A DNA stretch of 43,840 nucleotides from a virus: the IMG/VR virus record IMGVR_UViG_3300025010_000110, positions 1 through 43,840 of that record. One strand, written 5' to 3'. A model generated the notes under the pieces. The model did not search any database and had not been told where the DNA came from. It was given only the letters and a program-made list of their open reading frames with translations. Positions 37,610 through 43,840 of this stretch are shown here, in pieces. The position numbers were made by a program, and so were the translations under genes. Positions within the stretch are counted from its first letter, which is position 1. Each line of letters opens with the position of its first letter.

Positions 37610-38496
37610 TGTTCAACGTAATTCAATTCCTCCAGGACAACGAGATCGACTTTCAGCAAGGCCAAACCTTTGTCAATACCAGTTGTGCTTTCTGTGGAGA
37701 CCAGAAGCAGCACTTGGGCTGGCACTTGACCAAAGAATACACTACCTGTTGGAAGTGTGGGTACCACAGGCTCTCAGACAGCATACAGGAAACCCTGGGC
37801 ATTGAACACAGCACTGTAAAGCAGATTCTAAAGCAGTATGAGAGCACTTATGTACCTGATAGGGAAATAGTAAGGGAGAAATTAATACAGTCCATAGAAG
37901 TGCCTGGAGACAAGCTGCTGGCAATGCACAAGAACTATCTGGTGAAGCGTAACTTTGACCCCGACTACATTGAGAGAAAATACTTTATAAAAGGAGCAGG
38001 GCCAACTTGTCTATTCAATGGTATTGACTTCAGATACAGAATCATCATCCCCGTATTGAACAAGCAGGGCAAGGCAATCAGCTTTCAGGGCAGAGATGTG
38101 AGTGGCAAGTCCAAGATCAGGTATCTGGGCTGCCCCGAAGAGTACACGGTTCAGAACTACAAGGATACTCTCTACAACCTAAACAACTGCAACAAGAACA
38201 CTGTTGTGCTTGTGGAGGGTGTGTTTGACACCTGGAGAATGGGTGATGGTTTTTGCTGTAGCTTTGGGACCAGCCTGAAGACTGAGCAGATCAGAGAGTT
38301 AGCTGGATTTGACCACATAAAGATCATGTTTGACCCCGAAGTGCTGGCCCAGAAGAAAGCTATGGGGTATGCCCAACAACTTGCCTCTTTGGGCAGGAGT
38401 GTGGACAATGTGTGCCTGAACCTTGAGGGAAAGGATCCTGGGGACTTGACTCCCAGAGAAGCGATCCAGATAAAAACACTGTTAGGTATGATTTAG
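37609..38496 (+). CDS. DnaG-type primase
   Basis: 295 aa. N-terminal zinc ribbon CAFCGDQKQHLGWHLTKEYTTCWKCG, then an RNA-polymerase-like region with YRIIIPVLNKQGKAISFQGRD. The TOPRIM core is VLVEGVFDTWRMG (Glu) and IKIMFDPEVLAQK (DP). It is smaller than bacterial DnaG and lacks the C-terminal helicase-binding domain, as in several phages. It makes RNA primers for the DnaB-like helicase and polymerase in this window. Confidence 0.85.
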   Translation: MFNVIQFLQDNEIDFQQGQTFVNTSCAFCGDQKQHLGWHLTKEYTTCWKCGYHRLSDSIQETLGIEHSTVKQILKQYESTYVPDREIVREKLIQSIEVPGDKLLAMHKNYLVKRNFDPDYIERKYFIKGAGPTCLFNGIDFRYRIIIPVLNKQGKAISFQGRDVSGKSKIRYLGCPEEYTVQNYKDTLYNLNNCNKNTVVLVEGVFDTWRMGDGFCCSFGTSLKTEQIRELAGFDHIKIMFDPEVLAQKKAMGYAQQLASLGRSVDNVCLNLEGKDPGDLTPREAIQIKTLLGMI

Positions 38497-38503
38497 AATG
38501 ATT

Positions 38504-38830
38504 GTACGAAGTTTTTGTTCGCACAGAAAGAGTTAGGCGTAATGATTTTTAAAAGGAGAGTAAATTATGAATGAAGAATTAAAACCTTGTCCATTTTGTG
38601 GGAGTATTGAAGTTAATAACACAAACTATGATAAAGGATATTTGACGGAAGATGATGACAATGATGGATTAGAATTTGTTATTGTTTGTCCCGACTGTAT
38701 TTGTTCAATCCTACCATCATCAAATATATCTATAGCTATTGAACGGTGGAATAAACGATATGATGAAAAATCACTAACGCCCAACAGCGAAAGTACAAAA
38801 TGATAACTTCGTACGTTTCGCATAACGCTA
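38504..38830 (+). mobile_element. Integron-cassette-like insertion carrying a Lar-type gene
   Basis: Left end: GTTAGGC (38532-38538) fits the integron core GTTRRRY. Right end: GCCCAAC (38779-38785) fits the inverse core RYYYAAC, followed by a hairpin. GCGAAAGTAC (38787-38796) pairs with GTAC-G-TTTCGC (38811-38821) over 10 bp with one extra-helical G, the layout of an attC site. The expected GTTRRRY closing core is degenerate (ATAACGC, 38822-38828). In addition GTACGAAGTT (38504-38513) and AACTTCGTAC (38805-38814) form a 10-bp inverted repeat around the gene. It holds one gene and is more AT-rich than its flanks. Confidence 0.4.
38567..38803 (+). CDS. Lar-like restriction alleviation protein
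   Basis: 78 aa; AAAAGGAGAGTAAATT before the ATG. Starts ELKPCPFCGS, later VIVCPDC, and ends IAIERWNKRYD, the exact layout of the Lar family (LKPCPFCG, CCA, AIEAWNRR). The zinc-ribbon protein is thought to protect unmodified phage or plasmid DNA from type I restriction. The acidic insert (TEDDDNDGLEF) is longer than in Rac prophage Lar. It sits alone inside the cassette-like segment. Confidence 0.75.
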   Translation: MNEELKPCPFCGSIEVNNTNYDKGYLTEDDDNDGLEFVIVCPDCICSILPSSNISIAIERWNKRYDEKSLTPNSESTK

Positions 38831-38857
38831 TAAGCAATAATTTTAAAAAGGAACAAT

Positions 38858-39586
38858 ATGGAACCAAAAGAAATACCAAGATATGTACCCAAGAGAGCAA
38901 TTAGACTAAATGGCTTTCTCACCATACCCAAGAAAAAGAAGAAGTTCAAGTGCTATCTGAGGACCCTGAAAGGTGTTCCTCAGTCACATGCAGGTATGAT
39001 TAGAAAAGAGACAATCATCTATGCAGTCAAGAATGGGGTTCCCCACAAGAGACTTTTCCTGGATGACACCATGACACCAAAGATCTGCAAGGCTACAGGC
39101 ACACAGCTGTTCTTCTTCAGAAGATATGACAAAGTCACCGGGGAAGTGTTCTGCAACAAGTTCAACACCTACAAGTTTTATGTGGAGACCCCAGAACTCA
39201 GGACTAACTTTGAGAAATTCCATGCAGCCAGCATTTTCTTCGACATGAAATATGCTGATGTACCCCTGCACAAGATCGTAGAGGCACGCAACATGTTCTA
39301 TGAGATCATGAAAGACTTTATACCTCTACGCTACAAGAAGAGATATGCCTACATCACAGCAGACAGCAATGACATTCAGGGAGTAGAGCTTGTGGAAAAG
39401 GGCAAGGCTACTATGCCTCTGTATGAGATCTCAGAGATCAGCAAGGAGTTTGATGATTTGATGGGAGTAGAGCCTATAAAAATAGAGTATGAGGCCGAAG
39501 TAGAGGAGAGCATTGAGGTTACTTTCTGTGAAAGCTGTGGGGAATACACTGAGCTTTGTAAATGTGTAAATGAGGAGGAATTATGA
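38858..39586 (+). CDS. Hypothetical protein, 242 aa, C-terminal zinc-type knot
   Basis: ATG after AAAAAGGAACAAT. Very basic N-terminus (TIPKKKKKFKCYLRTL). The middle is mixed alpha/beta, and residues about 195-225 are acidic and end in CESCGEYTELCKC. No family recognised. Its position after the primase and the Lar cassette does not fix a role. ATGA overlap to the next gene. Confidence 0.55.
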   Translation: MEPKEIPRYVPKRAIRLNGFLTIPKKKKKFKCYLRTLKGVPQSHAGMIRKETIIYAVKNGVPHKRLFLDDTMTPKICKATGTQLFFFRRYDKVTGEVFCNKFNTYKFYVETPELRTNFEKFHAASIFFDMKYADVPLHKIVEARNMFYEIMKDFIPLRYKKRYAYITADSNDIQGVELVEKGKATMPLYEISEISKEFDDLMGVEPIKIEYEAEVEESIEVTFCESCGEYTELCKCVNEEEL

Positions 39587-39837
39587 AAATAGTACAATTG
39601 CAAGTAGTGCCTGTGGCCTATACTATGGAAACACAATGTCACGCCTATCTATATGCTTTATCAGATGATGGGAACCTATACTTTAGAAGGGATTGTGATC
39701 ATGAATGGACTAGAGAGCCCGGACTAGAAATTAATGAGGAATGTCCTATCTGTGGAAGCTCTAACACAACTTTTGTCTGCCATGAATGTGAACTCACCAA
39801 GAAAAGATATGGGGGAAGCAGTGAAGAGGAGGAATAA
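39583..39837 (+). CDS. Zinc-ribbon-like protein, 84 aa
   Basis: After GAGGAGGAATT. The C-terminal part has CPICGSSNTTFVCHEC and an acidic end. Similar short proteins with a beta N-terminus and a late C4 knot are common in phages. Role unknown. Confidence 0.55.
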   Translation: MKIVQLQVVPVAYTMETQCHAYLYALSDDGNLYFRRDCDHEWTREPGLEINEECPICGSSNTTFVCHECELTKKRYGGSSEEEE

Positions 39838-40016
39838 TGTCATTATTTAGCAAACGTGTAGATTTATACAGAATGTTTGGTGATTGGAGAAAGAAAAACT
39901 CTTGCAGTGATGCTGTGATAAGTGATACTGGGTTCAACATGCTTAGTTTTCTCACTGTAAATAATCTTTTGAATGAGGAAGCAATAGAGGACTTTTTAAA
40001 GAAAAAACCCCAGTAG
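39837..40016 (+). CDS. Hypothetical protein, 59 aa
   Basis: TAATG overlap with the previous gene and a GAGGAGGAATA ribosome-binding site. Helical with a Lys-rich end. It is the last rightward gene, followed by a structured convergent junction. Confidence 0.55.
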   Translation: MSLFSKRVDLYRMFGDWRKKNSCSDAVISDTGFNMLSFLTVNNLLNEEAIEDFLKKKPQ

Positions 40017-40018
40017 TG

Positions 40019-40076
40019 TGAGTACCAGGGCTTTTCTCAGGTGTGGGAGTAACAGGGTGCGAAACCACCCACACTC
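40019..40076. other. Inverted repeats at the convergent junction
   Basis: GTGTGGG (40041-40047) pairs with CCCACAC (40068-40074); inside, GGGTG and CACCC can pair alternatively, and a CACACT/AGTGTG pair spans the ends. It separates the rightward and leftward transcripts and may act as a two-way terminator, but no clear T run follows on either strand. Confidence 0.4.
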
Positions 40077-40504
40077 TAAGGCTTAAATATGTGGAAACCG
40101 TTCCAGTTGTTTATTATTTCAACATGGAGCCAGTTTCCTTTAAAAGTCACATCGGGGTCTTCAATTCTACTGATGCCATACTTCTCCGGGTTGATTAGGA
40201 TCATTCCCAACAACTTCTTCAGCTTCACATTGTCTTTGTCATTTACAGCATGTAAGTCAAAGGCTTCATAGAACTTGTGCTTGCTCTTGGGTGCTCCCTC
40301 TTTGCAGTCCATTGGCCTTAACCCACTGTACTTTCTGCCGTTCCCATTCACTGCAATCTTGTCACTAAAGTTTTCCCGGAGGAGGTCAAGGTGTCTTATT
40401 CTCTTTTCCCCAAACTTCTCCCACAAATCATCTTCTTTTTCAGTCAATAATATCTCAGGAGCCACAAGTTCAGCTATCTTGAAGTATGTGCTTTTGTAAA
40501 TCAC
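40076..40504 (-). CDS. M15-type peptidoglycan peptidase (endolysin)
   Basis: 142 aa; GTG start overlapping the lipase stop (GTGA) and preceded by AAAGGAGCTTGTTAA. The zinc-site motifs of family M15 are present: SKHKFYEAFDLHA (SxHxxxxAxD) and NWLHVEI (WxHxE). The single compact catalytic domain has no export signal, so it needs a holin. It cuts peptide bonds of the cell wall. Last gene of the late leftward block. Confidence 0.75.
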   Translation of the reverse strand: MIYKSTYFKIAELVAPEILLTEKEDDLWEKFGEKRIRHLDLLRENFSDKIAVNGNGRKYSGLRPMDCKEGAPKSKHKFYEAFDLHAVNDKDNVKLKKLLGMILINPEKYGISRIEDPDVTFKGNWLHVEIINNWNGFHIFKP

Positions 40505-41154
40505 TTAACAAGCTCCTTTACATAAGTTTCTATTAAGTGCCTTCCCCATCGCAATCCAGGAAGCCACTTGAACCAGGACTTTCCCAGTTTTATGTCAACA
40601 GGTAAGTGATGGAATATTGCATTTAAAACTCTACTTCCAGCAGCAGGGTCTCCATCACACACAAATCTTGTGTTGTCAATCTTGGCATCAGCAAATCTCC
40701 GGGCAAATTCGCCTTGGGCAAAAGGGAAACCAGCAAAAGTCTTACAGGTACTTTCCACCCCATGCTCCTGCCACAACCACAATGCACACATTTGAGCTGC
40801 TACAGCCCCCAGGCTGTGTCCTGTGATGACAACCCTATACTTGGATAGGTTAGCACCTGAAAGAGCCTCCCAGAGCACTTGTTTGGTTAATTTGAAGTGA
40901 TAAAGAGCACCAGCGTGCACATCACCAAAATCCTTTTCGTGTTTAACAAGGACATTGATGTCCTCAATCCAGTCTTTGAAGTCATCACTACCACGGTACA
41001 CAATCACAATCTCTTCTACTCCAGCTACCACATATACAACTGCATTTTTTCTTCTGATCTTTGCAATGGTCTCAAACCCCAAACTGGTAGGAGTAGTCTT
41101 GTTATCTTCATAAACGATTTTGCAAAGTTTGGCTAAATTGAGATTTGTTACCAT
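40501..41154 (-). CDS. Class-3 lipase-like hydrolase in the lysis block
   Basis: 217 aa from the ATG at 41154, behind AAAGGAGAAACC; an upstream frame to 41301 overlaps small membrane genes and is rejected. Alpha/beta-hydrolase motifs: VIVYRGSDDFKDWIEDI (oxyanion-side pattern FRGT-----W--D), nucleophile VITGHSLGAVAAQ, Asp in VCDGDPAAG, and His in RWGRHLIE. Esterase activity on lipids is expected. Its place between putative membrane proteins and the peptidase suggests it attacks a lipid envelope layer during lysis, in the way mycobacteriophage LysB does, but it is from a different lipase family. Confidence 0.8.
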   Translation of the reverse strand: MVTNLNLAKLCKIVYEDNKTTPTSLGFETIAKIRRKNAVVYVVAGVEEIVIVYRGSDDFKDWIEDINVLVKHEKDFGDVHAGALYHFKLTKQVLWEALSGANLSKYRVVITGHSLGAVAAQMCALWLWQEHGVESTCKTFAGFPFAQGEFARRFADAKIDNTRFVCDGDPAAGSRVLNAIFHHLPVDIKLGKSWFKWLPGLRWGRHLIETYVKELVK

Positions 41155-41177
41155 GGTTTCTCCTTTACTTAGACAGT

Positions 41178-41285
41178 TTATTCTTCGTCTTGATGCAATA
41201 AGTCTCTTATCATCAAGTACAACATCAGAGCAGCCACTCCAAAACAAGCAGCAGCCATACCCACCACATTCCTCAAGCCCTTCAT
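41178..41285 (-). CDS. Small membrane protein, 35 aa (lysis block)
   Basis: Start overlaps the previous stop (TGATG). One hydrophobic span (VVGMAAACFGVAALMLYLMI) and an acidic tail ending HQDEE. The size and place next to the lipase and peptidase fit a holin, antiholin or lysis accessory protein; not proven. Confidence 0.5.
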   Translation of the reverse strand: MKGLRNVVGMAAACFGVAALMLYLMIRDLLHQDEE

Positions 41286-41398
41286 CAGTGCAGCCAAGCA
41301 TAAGTGGTTAGTATCCAAATAATTGTCATCACAAGCAGGTATGTGTACTTAGGCCAACCTGAGTCCGGCATACCCCAATTATATCTCTGGCTACCCAT
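41285..41398 (-). CDS. Small membrane protein, 37 aa (lysis block)
   Basis: ATG overlaps the end of the next upstream gene; the stop overlaps the start of the 35-aa protein. C-terminal hydrophobic span (YTYLLVMTIIWILTTYAWL). Two single-span proteins in tandem before the lytic enzymes are consistent with a holin pair or spanin-like arrangement. Confidence 0.5.
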   Translation of the reverse strand: MGSQRYNWGMPDSGWPKYTYLLVMTIIWILTTYAWLH

Positions 41399-42224
41399 GA
41401 AGTGCTCTCTTGATAAGTTTCTGAAATATCTCTTTAAAGAATGACTTGTACTCTGCTTCTGTTTTGTCCACAAAGCTCTTCAGATACTTCATTCGAGGTT
41501 GGAGCTCTTTGTTCTCATACATCATCACAAACTGCTCAAAGAACATCTGTGCATACTTGTTTGTGAGTTCACTGGCCTCTTCAAGAACTTTCTGGATGAA
41601 GTGGGGAATCATCATTTCCTGTGTCCTCTTGTCTCCAAATCTCAGTGCGTCTTGAATGAGTGTGTGAAACATAGGAGTCAGTGCCAGGGAATTGTAATTG
41701 TCACTACCAAGATCCACAACCCGGTTCCAGAACTCATTGAACAGGTAGCTGTCTATTTCCATTTCTAGGATAAGAGCCCTGTCCAGTTCATCACTGCTGT
41801 ATTGTTTCAGTTTTTCCTGATAGAGTTCTGCATCCCTGCTGAGTAAGTTTATCTTGCCATCTTGTGTGGCTTGGTTCTCTTTAATCAAACCCATGTCCTT
41901 AGTCAGCTCGGTTACAGCATCTATCATCTTTGTCATTTTATCGTCTATCTTTAATACTACATCCTTGAGGCCAATAACCTCTGTTTTTGTCCATTGCACA
42001 TCGTCCCACACTTTTCTACGATCTTTGTTTATAAATACATTTGTTTTCATCCATGTCAGGAAAGGCTCAATGTATTTCCACCCCAGTTTCAATACAAGAA
42101 TAATGATGAGCAGGACTATTGAAGTAATAATCAAAAAGTTAAGAGTCCAACTGTGTATTCCCACAGAGATCAAGAACTCATAAGTGCTTTTAACTACTGG
42201 TAAATATTTGTCCTGCTCAGTCAT
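41391..42224 (-). CDS. Membrane-anchored coiled-coil protein, 277 aa
   Basis: ATG after AAGGAACAC. One N-terminal membrane span (about 28-48, FLIITSIVLLIIILVLKLGW), then long helices with coiled-coil heptads (about 75-135), and a helical C-terminal domain. It lies between a tail-type gene and the lysis genes. Possible roles are a large holin-associated or envelope-spanning protein. No family recognised. Confidence 0.55.
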   Translation of the reverse strand: MTEQDKYLPVVKSTYEFLISVGIHSWTLNFLIITSIVLLIIILVLKLGWKYIEPFLTWMKTNVFINKDRRKVWDDVQWTKTEVIGLKDVVLKIDDKMTKMIDAVTELTKDMGLIKENQATQDGKINLLSRDAELYQEKLKQYSSDELDRALILEMEIDSYLFNEFWNRVVDLGSDNYNSLALTPMFHTLIQDALRFGDKRTQEMMIPHFIQKVLEEASELTNKYAQMFFEQFVMMYENKELQPRMKYLKSFVDKTEAEYKSFFKEIFQKLIKRALHG

Positions 42225-42231
42225 GTGTTCC

Positions 42232-43029
42232 TTATAGCTCAGTTATGGCTCTGTCAATATCACTGAAGATACGATAGTTAGCCATAATAGAAGTTGGGGA
42301 GATTCCTACAAAAGTAGGTTCCAGTTTCAACGTGAAGGCATTGGTGTCATCAGTGATTGTGAATGCAGGTACTATTGCACTGCCAGCACTGAAAGCATCG
42401 GCATCATTTGCATCGGCTTGTTTGGTTACTTCTGCTGTGATTGTCCCTGCTTTATTCACTGCTGCAATATCAACCTTTCCAGAATGAACCTGAAAGTCTG
42501 TGGCATCATCGGCATTGATAGAGTAGGGTATGTGTCCACTGTAAGATTGACCTGCTGTCAGAGCTATCTGGAATAAAGCTGTGGCTACTGATTCAGCAAG
42601 TGCCTGTGTTCTTAGTTTAGAAGGCAAGTCTGATTCTACCAGGGGTTCCCAAGTAGGAGCTTGACCCGCACTACCTGTTCCGGTTTCACTGAGAAACTTC
42701 TTTGTGGCTGCTGTGTTTCCCACAAGATTCAGGACTGAGCTACCTGATCCACTGCCACCATAGGGAATACTGCCAACATCTGCATACACAGATTTGGGTA
42801 CATAGGCTGCAAGGTCAGCTGCTTGCTGTGATGCCACATAGGTCTTCACTGCTTTTTCTGTGGGTATCTTTGCATCGCTGTTGGCTGCAAAAGTACCATC
42901 GGTGCTTGGTGCAATAGCTAAGTCTTTTATCTTTGTACCTGTGGCTCCGTCAAAGCCTGTAATGTTTCCATCTGTACTGACGATAGGCCCATCCACATCA
43001 CCTTTTGTTGATCTTCCGTTCCAAGTCAT
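42232..43029 (-). CDS. Tail fibre or receptor-binding-type structural protein
   Basis: 265 aa; strong AAAGGAGAACAAA. The segment DGTFAANSDAKIPTEKAVKTYVASQ is the repeat unit common to phage tail fibres. It is followed by GSGSGSSVLNLVGN and Gly/Ala/Thr-rich beta regions, low in Cys and rich in Thr/Ser as in trimeric fibres. Exact position in the virion is unknown. Confidence 0.6.
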   Translation of the reverse strand: MTWNGRSTKGDVDGPIVSTDGNITGFDGATGTKIKDLAIAPSTDGTFAANSDAKIPTEKAVKTYVASQQAADLAAYVPKSVYADVGSIPYGGSGSGSSVLNLVGNTAATKKFLSETGTGSAGQAPTWEPLVESDLPSKLRTQALAESVATALFQIALTAGQSYSGHIPYSINADDATDFQVHSGKVDIAAVNKAGTITAEVTKQADANDADAFSAGSAIVPAFTITDDTNAFTLKLEPTFVGISPTSIMANYRIFSDIDRAITEL

Positions 43030-43050
43030 TTTGTTCTCCTTTGTTTGTTG

Positions 43051-43521
43051 TTAAACTATTGTTAGCCATGCAGAAATAGTCCCACCATCACTGGTGCCTG
43101 TTTCTGTAATTCTTATTTTCATAAACTCTGCTACTTCGGGATAGCAGGGTAGTATAATCTTCCCATTGCTGTCTGGGCCACTTGTCTTTGTCAAGTTCTC
43201 TTCAATCAGTGGGTAGTCATGTGCAAGCATGTAATCACCAACACCTAGAGTATTGGCATTGTTGCTCAGAAGTACTTGGAACTTGAATGTGCCATCACCA
43301 GTGATATGTATTTGAATACTGAAAGTGCCCGATGGCGTGAAAGAGGCCAAGTCTATGGCTGCACTTGTAGCCACACCTGAAGCTGCAATCACTTCGGCAT
43401 CGAAGAGGTGCACTACACTCACACCATTCACATCTACTGCGTTCCCTGTGGAATCATACATACTCACAGGTTTTATAGGGACTGTGTTGCCCATTTCATC
43501 TGTTGTTACTTTTGTTGTCAT
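43051..43521 (-). CDS. Structural protein, beta-sandwich-like, 156 aa
   Basis: AAAGGAGATCATAA before the ATG. The sequence reads as alternating beta strands (FSIQIHITGDGTFKFQVLLS, MKIRITETGTS, ISAWLTIV) typical of small head-decoration or tail proteins. Family not identified. Confidence 0.5.
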   Translation of the reverse strand: MTTKVTTDEMGNTVPIKPVSMYDSTGNAVDVNGVSVVHLFDAEVIAASGVATSAAIDLASFTPSGTFSIQIHITGDGTFKFQVLLSNNANTLGVGDYMLAHDYPLIEENLTKTSGPDSNGKIILPCYPEVAEFMKIRITETGTSDGGTISAWLTIV

Positions 43522-43736
43522 TTATGATCTCCTTTATAATTAATATCCTGAGATGTACCTTCAATCTCTTTTCTCTCTTCCTCGCTCACCTGCTCGCTAT
43601 ATAGCGGTTGGGCTATAAGTTCTTGCTTACGTGATTCAAGTGTAGCCTGTGCATCGGTAAAGTTCAGCTTTGCTTTCTTCCACTCACTATAAGATGTTGA
43701 TAGTTCTTGCTGTTGTTGTAATTCTTGTAAACTCAT
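43518..43736 (-). CDS. Small coiled-coil protein, 72 aa
   Basis: AAAAGGAGACAACA before the ATG; ATGA overlap with the next gene. Gln/Glu-rich heptads throughout. It could be a chaperone or a linker of the neighbouring structural proteins; no known family. Confidence 0.55.
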   Translation of the reverse strand: MSLQELQQQQELSTSYSEWKKAKLNFTDAQATLESRKQELIAQPLYSEQVSEEERKEIEGTSQDINYKGDHK

Positions 43737-43753
43737 TGTTGTCTCCTTTTAAA

Positions 43754-43840
43754 TTATGACCAAGTTGCTAATGCTGCCTTAACCCAAGTATTTGTAGCCG
43801 TGCAAACGTAGATCGCATCTGCCACTACTCTAATTTCCCC
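43754..43840 (-). CDS. Partial structural gene cut by the window edge
   Basis: The last 28 codons are visible, ending ATNTWVKAALATWS then TAA. The repeat-like WVKAALATW pattern resembles phage fibre or decoration protein ends. The rest lies beyond 43840. Confidence 0.5.
   Translation of the reverse strand, partial: GEIRVVADAIYVCTATNTWVKAALATWS

Noticed and set aside
38481-38487. Second integron core GTTAGGT at the end of the primase gene
   Set aside because: It fits GTTRRRY but encodes the last primase codons and has no partner inverse core, so it is probably chance.
40019-40076. Firm terminator call at the convergent junction
   Set aside because: The inverted repeat is real, but neither strand has a T run after it, so only a structural note was made.
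41154-41301. N-terminal extension of the lipase to 41301
   Set aside because: The frame overlaps the 35-aa membrane protein. The Shine-Dalgarno AAGGAG lies right before the ATG at 41154, which starts the recognisable domain.
1-43840. CRISPR array, integrase or host attachment site
   Set aside because: I saw no regularly spaced repeat-spacer pattern, no recombinase gene and no tRNA-fragment duplication. Temperate lifestyle is therefore not supported within this window.

Overview
The window is part of a tailed double-stranded DNA bacteriophage genome. No ribosomal RNA, host housekeeping operon, integrase or CRISPR array is visible. It holds densely packed, overlapping genes for a phage replisome and recombination system on the + strand, and a convergent block of lysis and tail-type genes on the - strand. 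The host is bacterial: Shine-Dalgarno sites are of AGGAG type and promoters look like TTGnnA-N17/18-TGTATAAT. The base composition is moderately AT-rich. A class-3 lipase beside an M15 peptidase in the lysis block hints at an envelope with a lipid barrier outside the wall, but the host cannot be named from sequence alone.

Layout. 1-488 is a repeat-rich non-coding leader. 489-3385 carries small AT-rich early-type genes, including a sigma-70 region-2-like protein, and is punctuated by two copies of one terminator. 3512-6215 has a winged-helix protein, a terminase-small-subunit-like protein and an exported glycoside hydrolase with a C-terminal membrane anchor. 6216-6547 is a regulatory island with two strong promoters, a candidate small RNA with its own terminator and a tRNA-like element. 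6548-7805 has small genes and two structured leader RNAs. 7806-10752 is a replication-initiator-like gene followed by a tandem paralogue of its C-terminal half. 10762-15528 is accessory genes, with a free-standing Hint-HNH protein and ThyX interrupted by a LAGLIDADG intein. 15525-18799 has RtcB RNA ligase, an MT-A70 methyltransferase and a DUF3310-like protein. 18790-30076 has an SNF2-type helicase with a mini-intein in its Walker A site, a DnaB-like helicase, a DnaN-like clamp, a UDG-exonuclease-PolA fusion and a clamp loader. 30080-38496 has a gp32-like SSB, a RecA/UvsX recombinase, a RuvC-like resolvase, SbcD/Mre11 and SbcC/Rad50 split into two genes that flank sbcD, and a DnaG-type primase. 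38497-38830 is a Lar-like gene with integron-cassette-like ends. 38858-40016 holds small genes. The late block runs leftward from beyond 43840 to 40076.

Together the genes give the phage nearly its own replication fork (initiator, helicase, primase, polymerase, clamp, loader, SSB), end processing and strand exchange, thymidylate synthesis and RNA repair. The most unusual points are: (1) SbcC/Rad50 broken exactly at the zinc hook, with halves on either side of sbcD; (2) two inteins plus a stand-alone Hint-HNH protein within 8 kb; (3) a recurring palindromic operator TATATTAG-N6-CTAATATA at three loci; (4) RNA structures positioned to mask the ribosome-binding sites of the replication initiator and the recombinase; (5) an integron-cassette-like insertion; (6) a lysis block with a class-3 lipase.
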